Assembly (NCBI GenBank): GCA_902796865.1
Contig: CADBQZ010000222.1
Span: forward strand, 1 to 17,365
DNA from: an uncultured Ruminococcus sp.
Lineage (GTDB): Bacteria > Bacillota > Clostridia > Oscillospirales > Ruminococcaceae
DNA length: 17,365 bases
Reading direction: 5' to 3'
Shown one piece after another: positions 1 to 5,994 of this stretch. Position 1 is the stretch's first letter. Every line of letters begins with the position of its first letter. Under the pieces are notes generated by a model. That model did no database searches, had not been told where the DNA came from, and saw nothing but the letters and a program-made list of their open reading frames with translations. A program made the position numbers and the translations under genes.

Positions 1-61
1 TCAGTCTATGCTCGCACAGGCAAATACACAGCCTCAGAATGTACTTTCACTCTTACAGTAA
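1..61 (+). CDS. Flagellin, C-terminal end only (partial)
   Basis: Only the last 19 codons and the TAA stop (59-61) are inside the window; the reading frame starts at base 2. The residues read QSMLAQANTQPQNVLSLLQ. This matches the highly conserved flagellin C-terminal D0 helix, which usually ends in a form such as 'AMLAQANQQPQxVLxLL(R/Q/G)'. In that family the helix packs with the N-terminal D0 helix to form the filament core and carries the export and polymerisation surfaces. The rest of the gene lies to the left. The stop is followed at 112-143 by a strong terminator, as expected for a highly expressed flagellin gene. The motif is very characteristic, so the family call is fairly firm despite the short piece; which flagellin paralogue it is cannot be told. 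Confidence 0.85.
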   Translation, partial: QSMLAQANTQPQNVLSLLQ

Positions 62-111
62 TTGTAATTCTTGTGAATTTTGTTTACAAATCGTTTTTAA
101 CATTTTTGAAT

Positions 112-143
112 GCCCGTCCCTTAAAAAGGGCGGGCTATTCTTT
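112..143 (+). terminator. Rho-independent terminator after flagellin
   Basis: Arms at 112-122 (GCCCGTCCCTT) and 126-135 (AAGGGCGGGC) form a GC-rich stem of about 10 pairs with one bulged T and an AAA loop. A T-rich tract (TATTCTTTA) follows at 136-144. It lies 50 bases after the flagellin stop and is well placed to end that transcript. Confidence 0.85.
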
Positions 144-178
144 ATGTTACCTGCTTTAAAAGGTAATATAAAGAATAG
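135..178 (+). repeat. 18-bp inverted repeat (second hairpin) in the glycosyltransferase leader
   Basis: Arm 135-152 pairs with arm 161-178 over 18 consecutive positions, with one G-T (G-U in RNA) wobble at 146/167; the loop is GCTTTAAA at 153-160. The first base is shared with the terminator stem at 112-135, and the left arm contains the whole terminator T-tract, so the two hairpins are stacked end to end. It ends 18 bases before the ribosome site of the next gene. It is AT-rich and not followed by a T-run, so it is not an ordinary terminator. It may be an mRNA-stabilising or processing stem, or the remnant of a small repeat; the role is unknown. Confidence 0.7.
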
Positions 179-195
179 AAAAAATAAATATGATG

Positions 196-200
196 TGGAG
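196..200 (+). promoter_or_regulatory. Ribosome-binding site fixing the glycosyltransferase start at 208
   Basis: TGGAG lies 7 bases before ATG 208-210. The upstream in-frame ATGs at 190 and 193 have only A-rich sequence in front of them, and a start there would put this site inside the coding region. The start at 208 is therefore preferred. Confidence 0.7.
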
Positions 201-207
201 TAAGATA

Positions 208-2205
208 ATGAAATCGAACATAAAAGTTAAAAAGCCGAATAAAAATAAAATTATTCTTTCAGTTGGAATGATAGTTAAAAATGAAGAAAAGCATCTTGAC
301 AACTGCTTATCTGCATTGAAAAAACTATTAGACCGTGTTCCGAGCGAACTTATAATCGTTGATACCGGTTCTACTGATAAAACTAAGGAGATAGCACTTA
401 AATATACTGACAAGGTATATGATTTTGAGTGGATAAACGATTTTTCTGCTGCAAGAAACTATGGACTTGAAAAAGCGGTCGGTGAATGGTTCATGTCTAT
501 AGATGCAGATGAATATCTTGACGAAGACTGCGAGGAAATGGTGAAGTTTTTCACTATGCCGGAAGTAAATCAGAGATATAATTCTGCAAGTTTTGTTATT
601 GTAAATTATGCAAGTATGGAAACAACAAAGAGTGTTGTAGATGAATTTTTAGCGCCACGTCTTGTAAGGTTAGGTGACGGTGTTTGTTTCCACGATAAGA
701 TACACGAATGGCTTCCGCAGCCGAATCCACATGGCATATTTTCTACAAAATTTCATCATTACGGCTATACATTTGAAGATCAGGAGGTCCTTGAAAGAAA
801 GGGCGAGCGAAATGTAAAGCCTATAATGGAAGAGTATAAAAGAGACCCTAATAATTTACGTGTTTTAAGTCAGGTATGTGATGCGACTTGTTATAATAAG
901 TTCTTCAAGACTTATGAAGAAAAGGAACGTTATTATTTAGAATATCTTGAAGAAGCAAGAAAGTTGATCCATGCGCCATATTCTTACGGAGCATTTGTGA
1001 AGAGTGCCAAATTCTATATAAATATGGATAAAAACAAGAAGGCTCTGAAAATTCTTGATGAAATTTTGAGTTATGACGAAGTGAAAAAATCTGTTGTTGT
1101 TGTTACGATTTATCATCTGCAAGCAATTGCATATATAAATCTTGATGACTATGAACACGCCTATGAATCGGTGAAGAATTATATCAAGTACTATAAAGAC
1201 TATAAGGATATGAAGCTTGATATAGTTGAACTTAGATTTTGTACTTTATATGGTCTTACAGAATATGATTATGAAGAAAAGCACATGATCGCTGCGAGAT
1301 GTGCAAACAATATCGGCAAGTATTCTGAGGCTTTGGAATATCTCGGCAAGGTAGATATTGAAGAAATGAAGTTTGCGCATCTTCGTCTTTATCTTAATAT
1401 TCTTCGTGATCTTATAGAAAAGACCCGTGAATATAAACACGCTGCAATATGCTATAAGAAGATACAGGCACTGGAAGATGATGACAAGACCGGACTTATA
1501 CTGTTTCTTATGGAGCAGTATTATATGGCGCATCCGCATGAACGCCTTGACTTTGCAAAGGAGTTAGTTAAAACAGGCGTTAAGGGTAAGTACATAGATC
1601 TAATGAAGTTTGTTTTGGATGATTTTGATGAAAAGGATATTTCAAAGCAGCTCCAGTCGTTTGTCGATTCTATTGAAAGATGGGAGGACGGCTATTCAGA
1701 AGCCCTTTATCTTGCTTTGAAGCATAATGTTGATATAAAAATTCCTATAGAACGTATGAACAGTAAACAGATGAGAGATAATCTTGAGCTTATTTCTCAG
1801 GCACATTCTGATTATACCGAGACTATCGTCAATTACTATAATGTTGATGATTATACCGACAGCATAAAGCGCCTATACTGGTTCGTGACTTCGTTTGAGC
1901 TTGGTGTTCCACGTTCTCATGTGCTCAAAAGGGAATCAAAAGAAATATTCTTTGATACATTTGTTTTATCTCTTTCGGATTACGTAATGAATGTATACAA
2001 TCCCGAACTTCTTAATATGGAAGATTCTATAGTAATGCCGGAGCTTCACAGATTCGGATATTATATGACCCTTGCATTCACTGCATATGATGAAGGAAAC
2101 GAGATCGTTTATATACGAATGCTTAAAGAGGCATTGAAAATATGTGAGTCTATGAAAAATGTAGTATCATATTATCTGAGTGAATTCGAGAAGACTTTGA
2201 AATGA
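208..2205 (+). CDS. GT2 glycosyltransferase with TPR-like C-terminal region; candidate flagellin glycosyltransferase
   Basis: From the preferred start the protein has 665 residues. The N-terminal 230 or so form a GT-A (family 2) domain: the opening strand LSVGMIVKNEE, the nucleotide-binding IIVDTGSTD at about 49-57, the metal-binding DAD at 99-101 (followed by EYL), and an IHEW segment at about 165-168 typical of TPR-linked GT2 enzymes of the SunS-like group. The remaining 430 residues have no transmembrane segment and are helical and rich in Tyr, Leu and Lys, with repeated patterns such as 'A..YINLDDYEHAYE' and 'GKYSEALEYLGK' that look like TPR units. It is predicted to be cytoplasmic. Such enzymes transfer a sugar from a nucleotide-sugar donor to a protein or glycan. 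Its position directly after flagellin suggests flagellin O-glycosylation, which is inference; a cell-surface glycan or a peptide acceptor is the main alternative. The stop overlaps the start of the next gene by 4 bases, implying translational coupling. Confidence 0.85.
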   Translation: MKSNIKVKKPNKNKIILSVGMIVKNEEKHLDNCLSALKKLLDRVPSELIIVDTGSTDKTKEIALKYTDKVYDFEWINDFSAARNYGLEKAVGEWFMSIDADEYLDEDCEEMVKFFTMPEVNQRYNSASFVIVNYASMETTKSVVDEFLAPRLVRLGDGVCFHDKIHEWLPQPNPHGIFSTKFHHYGYTFEDQEVLERKGERNVKPIMEEYKRDPNNLRVLSQVCDATCYNKFFKTYEEKERYYLEYLEEARKLIHAPYSYGAFVKSAKFYINMDKNKKALKILDEILSYDEVKKSVVVVTIYHLQAIAYINLDDYEHAYESVKNYIKYYKDYKDMKLDIVELRFCTLYGLTEYDYEEKHMIAARCANNIGKYSEALEYLGKVDIEEMKFAHLRLYLNILRDLIEKTREYKHAAICYKKIQALEDDDKTGLILFLMEQYYMAHPHERLDFAKELVKTGVKGKYIDLMKFVLDDFDEKDISKQLQSFVDSIERWEDGYSEALYLALKHNVDIKIPIERMNSKQMRDNLELISQAHSDYTETIVNYYNVDDYTDSIKRLYWFVTSFELGVPRSHVLKRESKEIFFDTFVLSLSDYVMNVYNPELLNMEDSIVMPELHRFGYYMTLAFTAYDEGNEIVYIRMLKEALKICESMKNVVSYYLSEFEKTLK

Positions 2206-2696
2206 AAAAAGAAGAACGAATACGATGGATAATAATATTCATATCAGCCTCCATTGCTCTTCTCGGAGCGTTTCTGATAATGACAAGAGGCAATCCGCTT
2301 GATGAGTATATTGGAGATGTTGTAGTTACTAACGGAAAACAGCGTATGGTAATTAATGGAGTAAAATACAGCTATAACGATGAGGACAGCAGTAAAAAAT
2401 CTGATATATATGTGCCGATAGAAAAAGCTGAGGCTATTCCTGAACTTGATTATGATATGAATGATGAAAACTGTAATATATCGGTTTCCTACAGTGATGA
2501 GTATACCGGAGATATTATTTACACAGTTTATGATACTGATTTTTCTGAGATACTTGCCGACCAGAAAAACCTTACTATCCCGGCTGAATGCGGAAAAGAA
2601 TATTATATTTCCGCTAAAGTCAACTGGGGAGATGAGGATAAAAACGTTACAGTTATGTACTATTTTAAGATAAATGTTTTGGAGAATCAAAACTGA
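2202..2696 (+). CDS. Small single-pass membrane protein with extracytoplasmic domain, unknown function
   Basis: Not recognised as a named family. The 164-residue product starts with a short charged stretch (MKKEERIR), then one hydrophobic segment at about 9-27 (WIIIFISASIALLGAFLIM), with no lipobox cysteine, so it is probably an N-in, C-out anchored protein. The outside part is acidic; from about residue 78 on it alternates polar and hydrophobic residues (NISVSYSDEYTGDIIYTVYDTDF and the closing YISAKVNWGDEDKNVTVMYYFKINV), which suggests a beta-sandwich of Ig or fibronectin-III type. That fold is an inference from pattern only. The ATG overlaps the glycosyltransferase stop as ATGA and only a weak GAGAAG precedes it, so translation is probably coupled. 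This makes it a likely functional partner of the glycosyltransferase. A terminator follows 17 bases later. Confidence 0.75.
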   Translation: MKKEERIRWIIIFISASIALLGAFLIMTRGNPLDEYIGDVVVTNGKQRMVINGVKYSYNDEDSSKKSDIYVPIEKAEAIPELDYDMNDENCNISVSYSDEYTGDIIYTVYDTDFSEILADQKNLTIPAECGKEYYISAKVNWGDEDKNVTVMYYFKINVLENQN

Positions 2697-2713
2697 TCGA
2701 AGTGAAAACTAAT

Positions 2714-2744
2714 AAAGGAGGGAAAACTCCCTCCTTTTTATTTT
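2714..2744 (+). terminator. Rho-independent terminator
   Basis: AAAGGAGGGA at 2714-2723 pairs perfectly over 10 bp with TCCCTCCTTT at 2728-2737 around an AAAC loop, followed by TTATTTT. It closes the glycosyltransferase/membrane-protein unit. The left arm reads as a perfect ribosome-site sequence but has no start codon at a usable distance. The terminator ends at the next gene's ribosome site, leaving no room for a promoter between them. Confidence 0.85.
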
Positions 2745-2750
2745 GAAAGG
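2745..2750 (+). promoter_or_regulatory. Ribosome-binding site fixing the RNA methyltransferase start at 2758
   Basis: GAAAGG lies 7 bases before ATG 2758-2760. The longest frame begins with TTG at 2743, inside the terminator T-tract and ahead of this site, so it is rejected as the start. Confidence 0.65.
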
Positions 2751-2757
2751 ATATGCG

Positions 2758-3570
2758 ATGTCTGAAATTATTGAAATAAACGACCTTTCCTTGCCGGAGC
2801 TTTTGCCGTATAGAACAACTGCGGAGATACAACTGCTCCATTTTTATGAGCCTGAGCCGGGGATATTCATTGCCGAAAGCCCTAAAGTGATACGCCGTGC
2901 GCTTGCGGCAGGATACGAGCCTATCTCGATGCTGCTTGAAAGGAAATACATAGAGGGACAGGCATCGGATATTATAAACGGGATAGGAGATATACCTATA
3001 TATACTGCCGATTCAGAGGTGCTTACTTCGATAACAGGCTTCAAGCTTACTCAGGGTGCATTATGCGCCATGAGAAGAAAACCTATGCCGGATATAAGTG
3101 ATATACTTAAAAACGCTTCCAGGATAGCGGTACTTGAAGATATAATGAATCAGACTAATATCGGAGCGATCTTCAGATCGGCGGCAGCATTAGGCATTGA
3201 TGCTGTGCTTTTGACTAAAGCCTGCAGTGACCCGCTCTACCGCCGCTCGGTAAGAGTAAGCATGGGAACAGTATTTCAGATACCGTGGTGTTATCTTAAA
3301 GCTGATGATACTATTTCTGAGATAAAGGATATGGGATTTTCGGCTGCTGCAATGGCACTGAGAAACGATACTGTTTCTATAGATGATCCGAAGCTCATGA
3401 GTGAAAAAAAGCTTGCGATCATACTCGGGACAGAAGGCACAGGTCTTAAAGAAACTACTATAAATAATTGCGATCATACGATAAAGATACCTATGTCTCA
3501 TGGCGTAGATTCGCTGAATGTTGCTGCTGCAAGCGCTGTTGCATTCTGGCAGCTCGGCAGACATAAATGA
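2758..3570 (+). CDS. TrmH/SpoU-family RNA 2'-O-methyltransferase
   Basis: The 270-residue product has the usual two-part layout of the family. The N-terminal substrate-binding segment includes FIAESPKVIRRAL, and the C-terminal SPOUT (trefoil-knot) domain carries all three signature motifs: motif 1 'LEDIMNQTNIGAIFRSAAALG' region with the conserved Asn and Arg, motif 2 'LAIILGTEGTGL', and motif 3 'IPMSHGVDSLNVAAASAVAFW'. Members use S-adenosylmethionine to methylate a ribose 2'-OH in rRNA or tRNA. The exact target nucleotide cannot be read from the sequence; rRNA is commoner for proteins with this type of N-terminus. The gene stands alone, starting right behind the terminator at 2714-2744 and ending at a bidirectional terminator, so its promoter must lie inside the preceding gene or its transcription depends on read-through. 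Confidence 0.92.
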   Translation: MSEIIEINDLSLPELLPYRTTAEIQLLHFYEPEPGIFIAESPKVIRRALAAGYEPISMLLERKYIEGQASDIINGIGDIPIYTADSEVLTSITGFKLTQGALCAMRRKPMPDISDILKNASRIAVLEDIMNQTNIGAIFRSAAALGIDAVLLTKACSDPLYRRSVRVSMGTVFQIPWCYLKADDTISEIKDMGFSAAAMALRNDTVSIDDPKLMSEKKLAIILGTEGTGLKETTINNCDHTIKIPMSHGVDSLNVAAASAVAFWQLGRHK

Positions 3571-3587
3571 TATCATTGTTTTAAAAT

Positions 3588-3626
3588 AAAAAACGTTCCC
3601 CATTTTCGGGGAACGTTTAACTTTTC
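3588..3626. terminator. Bidirectional rho-independent terminator between convergent genes
   Basis: AAACGTTCCCC (3591-3601) pairs over 11 bp with GGGGAACGTTT (3608-3618) around ATTTTC. T-rich tails exist on both strands: TTTAACTTTT on the plus strand, and TTTTATTTTAA on the minus strand (reverse of 3579-3590). It serves the methyltransferase gene and the minus-strand HEPN operon. Confidence 0.88.
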
Positions 3627-3634
3627 AGTGATAT

Positions 3635-4066
3635 TCAGCGTTTATGATAGCTCCTGAAATCAAAGTGGATAAGTTCTGTAATGAAGCTCAACATTTCTGA
3701 TGAAGACTGGATAAGCTCCATTATGGTTTCTGTATCAATGTCAAATGGAAGATCGGCAGGGTATCTTGTTTCAATATAATAGTGGTTTAAAAGTGTGCTT
3801 TTTTCAAGCCATTTCTCAAAGTGATAGTCTGTCTGTGAAGCTTGTTTACACAGCCATGTAAGGTTGTGACCGTCATAAAGATGATGTTTTTTAAATAACA
3901 GATAGCCTTTAAGGGCTTTTTCTATACACTGCTGGCAGTGGAAAGCTGCACTGTTATAGCATCTTTCATCACTAAGCAGAGTTTTTGCCGCAAGAAGATC
4001 TAAATTAGCATAGTAAAGCCAATCGAAGTATCTGCGGCTGTCGGTATCACGATAGCCCCTTCCCAT
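3635..4066 (-). CDS. HEPN-domain protein, paired with a degenerate nucleotidyltransferase
   Basis: The 143-residue product is a four-helix HEPN protein of the PF05168 type. The diagnostic helix is AFHCQQCIEKALKGYLL (about 41-57), preceded by a helix with 'WLYYANLDLLAAKTLL' and followed by 'HNLTWLCKQA' (67-76) and 'LNHYYIETRYPAD' (93-105). HEPN proteins often pair with MNT nucleotidyltransferases as toxin-antitoxin or nucleotide-processing modules, and the RNase members carry an Rx4-6H motif. Here R101 in ETRYP is not followed by a histidine at that distance, and the other arginines do not fit either (nearest are R35-x7-H and R138-x2-H), so RNase activity is doubtful. The gene overlaps the upstream nucleotidyltransferase-like gene by 20 bases, showing co-expression. 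AAAGGA lies about 10 bases before the ATG. A regulatory or structural role is as likely as a toxin role. Confidence 0.85.
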   Translation of the reverse strand: MGRGYRDTDSRRYFDWLYYANLDLLAAKTLLSDERCYNSAAFHCQQCIEKALKGYLLFKKHHLYDGHNLTWLCKQASQTDYHFEKWLEKSTLLNHYYIETRYPADLPFDIDTETIMELIQSSSEMLSFITELIHFDFRSYHKR

Positions 4067-4370
4067 ATAATACTGTTCCTTTACTTATTATTTTGTTAGC
4101 GAAGGTGCCGTTATCATCTTTAAGACTGTCGAATTCACTTTGAGTATAAACTATAATATCATAAGGCAGTTCACAGTCGATGTCTATATATAGTTTTGCT
4201 ATAAATTCGGAGGTGCTTTTGACTGTATCATCAACGATAAGACCAAGCTTAAAGCTTGTAAGCTCTCCTAAAGTATCGACTTTAACGCTTACGAGATAAA
4301 TAGTTTCAATACTATCGCTGTAGCCTATGAGCTTTTCGGTCATAGCTTTGATATACTTGTTATCTTTCAT
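4047..4370 (-). CDS. Degenerate MNT-type nucleotidyltransferase-fold protein
   Basis: The 107-residue protein has the length and layout of minimal nucleotidyltransferases that partner HEPN proteins. Its C-terminal half fits well: LPYDIIVYTQSEFDSL then ANKIISKGTVLYGKG, which corresponds to the family's 'D..v.t..ef' and 'f...I..eG.vLYg'. The catalytic section is decayed: the GS motif reads V27-S28, and the D-x-D that binds metal reads K41-L42-G43 in SFKLGLIV. D71 in the third strand is kept. It therefore probably binds its partner rather than transferring nucleotides. Family assignment rests on pattern and on the overlapping HEPN gene, so it is inferred but well supported by context. AAAGGAG lies 9 bases before the ATG. 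The gene begins 14 bases after the lipoprotein stop. Confidence 0.72.
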   Translation of the reverse strand: MKDNKYIKAMTEKLIGYSDSIETIYLVSVKVDTLGELTSFKLGLIVDDTVKSTSEFIAKLYIDIDCELPYDIIVYTQSEFDSLKDDNGTFANKIISKGTVLYGKGLS

Positions 4371-4384
4371 GCGTTATCACTCCT

Positions 4385-4996
4385 TTAATTAAAAATGTAA
4401 GTGCCGTCCTCACATTCAAATACATAAATGGTGTGGTTTGTATTGGTATAGCTTTTGCCGTTCAGTTCACCGGTAACAGATAAAGAAGCATATTTTGCGT
4501 CTTTTACGCTGTCGGAGAACTTTTCTTTTTTATTATTTTCGCTGTATACATTGTCCATAAGTTCAGATATTTCATTTATCTTTGTATCTGATTTACTGTC
4601 ACCTGCATCAATTACTTCTATATAGGTATATTTTAGCCCATCGCCTATAGACTGTGTATCGTCTTCATAAACAGCTTTTAAATAATCATCAAGCTTGGCG
4701 GTACCGTTTTTCTCTAAGTAATCAACATAATCGGTGTTCAGTGTTTTTTTGAAAAGCTCGACATCCTGAGTTTCCAAAGCATAAAAATAATCTGAAAGTG
4801 TTTTCATAGCATCGTCTGAAAAATATCTGCTGTCGAAGCATATCTTTATCTTTGAATCGCTTAGTTCACGAAGAGTAGAACCATATGGAAGGTCTTCCAT
4901 TTCGACATTCTGCATTGAACTGCTGTCATCGTCACAGCCGGTAAATACTGCTGCTGTCATAATAAAACACATTAAAACACATAGTAATCTTTTCAT
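4385..4996 (-). CDS. Putative lipoprotein, unknown function (NTF2-like region possible)
   Basis: The open frame extends to an ATG at 5035, but the in-frame ATG at 4996 gives a proper lipoprotein signal: MKRLL, a hydrophobic core (CVLMCFIMTAAV) and FTGC with the lipidation cysteine at residue 21, followed by an acidic-serine tether DDDSSS. Neither start has a strong ribosome site; AAGAGA about 11 bases before 4996 is the better. The mature protein is about 183 residues and acidic. The segment 'TLSDYFYALETQDVELFKKTL' and the closing strands resemble the NTF2-like extracytoplasmic domains common in clostridial lipoproteins, but this is a guess from pattern. It is the first gene of a minus-strand unit with the MNT-like and HEPN genes, read from the promoter at 5074-5102. 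Its functional link to them is unknown. Confidence 0.75.
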   Translation of the reverse strand: MKRLLCVLMCFIMTAAVFTGCDDDSSSMQNVEMEDLPYGSTLRELSDSKIKICFDSRYFSDDAMKTLSDYFYALETQDVELFKKTLNTDYVDYLEKNGTAKLDDYLKAVYEDDTQSIGDGLKYTYIEVIDAGDSKSDTKINEISELMDNVYSENNKKEKFSDSVKDAKYASLSVTGELNGKSYTNTNHTIYVFECEDGTYIFN

Positions 4997-5073
4997 AATA
5001 GCATTATCTCTTTTCATGATTTTTTTATGTTTCATAAGTATTATGAAACATTGTTTAGATATACCCTATATAT

Positions 5074-5102
5074 AAGATAACACAAAAATCCTGAAATGTC
5101 AA
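5074..5102 (-). promoter_or_regulatory. Sigma-A promoter for the lipoprotein-MNT-HEPN unit
   Basis: On the minus strand, a perfect -35 TTGACA (5097-5102) is followed by a 17-base spacer and the -10 TATCTT (5074-5079, four of six consensus). Transcription would start near 5067, giving a leader of about 70 bases to the start at 4996. Confidence 0.7.
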
Positions 5103-5211
5103 TCTGTTTTTTGGCTGATTTTTGCATCAAATATTATAGTCAAAATAAAAAATAATAATGAAAATCTTGCTTTTTTTCTGAAAAGGTCTTTTATTTTGTT
5201 TAAAAATAGAT

Positions 5212-5260
5212 TATACTATAAATAAAGGGACTGTAAACAAAACAAGATAGTATACAGACC
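5212..5260 (+). promoter_or_regulatory. Possible radC promoter -10 and leader inverted repeat
   Basis: TATACT at 5212-5217 is a good -10 candidate, but there is no convincing -35 at 16-18 bases (best is TTTTAT near 5189). Downstream, GGACTGTA (5228-5235) pairs with TACAGACC (5253-5260) with one mismatch, a possible leader stem. Both calls are weak. The rest of the 5103-5286 gap is AT-rich with nothing else recognisable, and no LexA-type operator is visible. Confidence 0.35.
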
Positions 5261-5286
5261 GTTTCTTTATAGGGAGGGCTGTAATC

Positions 5287-5970
5287 ATGGCAGAAAACAT
5301 ACACAAGGGTCACAGAGAACGAACAAGAAAGAAATTTCTTGAATCAAGATTTATAGGATTTGCGGAACATGAAAAGCTTGAATTGCTTTTGTTTTATGCA
5401 CGTCCTATGATAGATACGAATGGTATTGCACACAGACTTATAAACAAATTCGGAAGCATTGGTGAGGTATTTGATGCTTCTCCTGAACAGCTTATGGAAG
5501 TTGAAGGAGTAAATGAAGCTACAGCGGTGCTTATAAAGCTTGTGCCGGAGATGATAAAGGAATGTGCGCTTTCGAGGGGCGAGCGTGTTCCGATGCGGGA
5601 TCACAAAGATGTTTGTGAATTTTTCAGGTATCAGTTTATAGGTTATAAAAACGAGATAGTAAAAGCGGCATTTATTGATGACAGATTAAGACTTGTCAGA
5701 TGTGTAGATATAACCGAAGGCGGTCCTGATGCAGTAAATTTTGATGTAAGAAGTATCGTAGCAAAGTCATTGAAATATAACTGTACTAATGTTGTTTTGG
5801 CACATAATCATCCGAATGGTGATGCTATGCCTTCAGACGGAGATATTCGTGTTACAGTCGATATACATAATATGCTTAAAACTATGGGCATAAGGCTTCT
5901 TGATCATGTTGTGGTAGCAGGCGGCAACGCCGTATCACTGAAAGAGTCAGGAGCGTTTGCTATGCTGTAG
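5287..5970 (+). CDS. radC: RadC-family JAMM/MPN-domain protein
   Basis: The 227-residue product has the standard RadC length and order: an N-terminal UPF0758 segment (GHRERTRKKFLE), a helix-hairpin-helix-like region (about 58-85, INKFGSIGEVF to VEGVNEATAV), then a JAMM metalloprotease-fold domain. The zinc motif is complete: H173-N-H175-P-N-G-D-A-M-P182-S183-D-G-D186. RadC was first linked to DNA repair, but that phenotype was later traced to another gene, and its biochemical role is still open; the JAMM fold predicts zinc-dependent hydrolysis. AGGGAGG is placed 8-9 bases before the ATG. It lies 24 bases ahead of uvrB on the same strand with no terminator between, so it is probably co-transcribed with the excision-repair genes. 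Confidence 0.95.
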   Translation: MAENIHKGHRERTRKKFLESRFIGFAEHEKLELLLFYARPMIDTNGIAHRLINKFGSIGEVFDASPEQLMEVEGVNEATAVLIKLVPEMIKECALSRGERVPMRDHKDVCEFFRYQFIGYKNEIVKAAFIDDRLRLVRCVDITEGGPDAVNFDVRSIVAKSLKYNCTNVVLAHNHPNGDAMPSDGDIRVTVDIHNMLKTMGIRLLDHVVVAGGNAVSLKESGAFAML

Positions 5971-5994
5971 TAAACTAATAGTCATGGAGATAAT

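Noticed and set aside
79..89. Shared TTTTGTTTACA-like stretch near 79-89 and, inverted, in the radC leader near 5232-5242
   Set aside because: Eleven AT-rich bases shared within 17 kb of AT-rich sequence can occur by chance, and the contexts differ.
3635..4370. Active HEPN-MNT toxin-antitoxin system
   Set aside because: Catalytic signatures of both proteins are absent, so a working toxin-antitoxin pair is not claimed; only the family pairing is reported.
5036..5286. LexA/DinR operator before radC; GAAACATTGTTT at 5045-5056 is near-palindromic
   Set aside because: The half-sites and spacing do not fit GAAC-N4-GTTC, and the site lies in the lipoprotein leader on the other strand rather than at a radC promoter.
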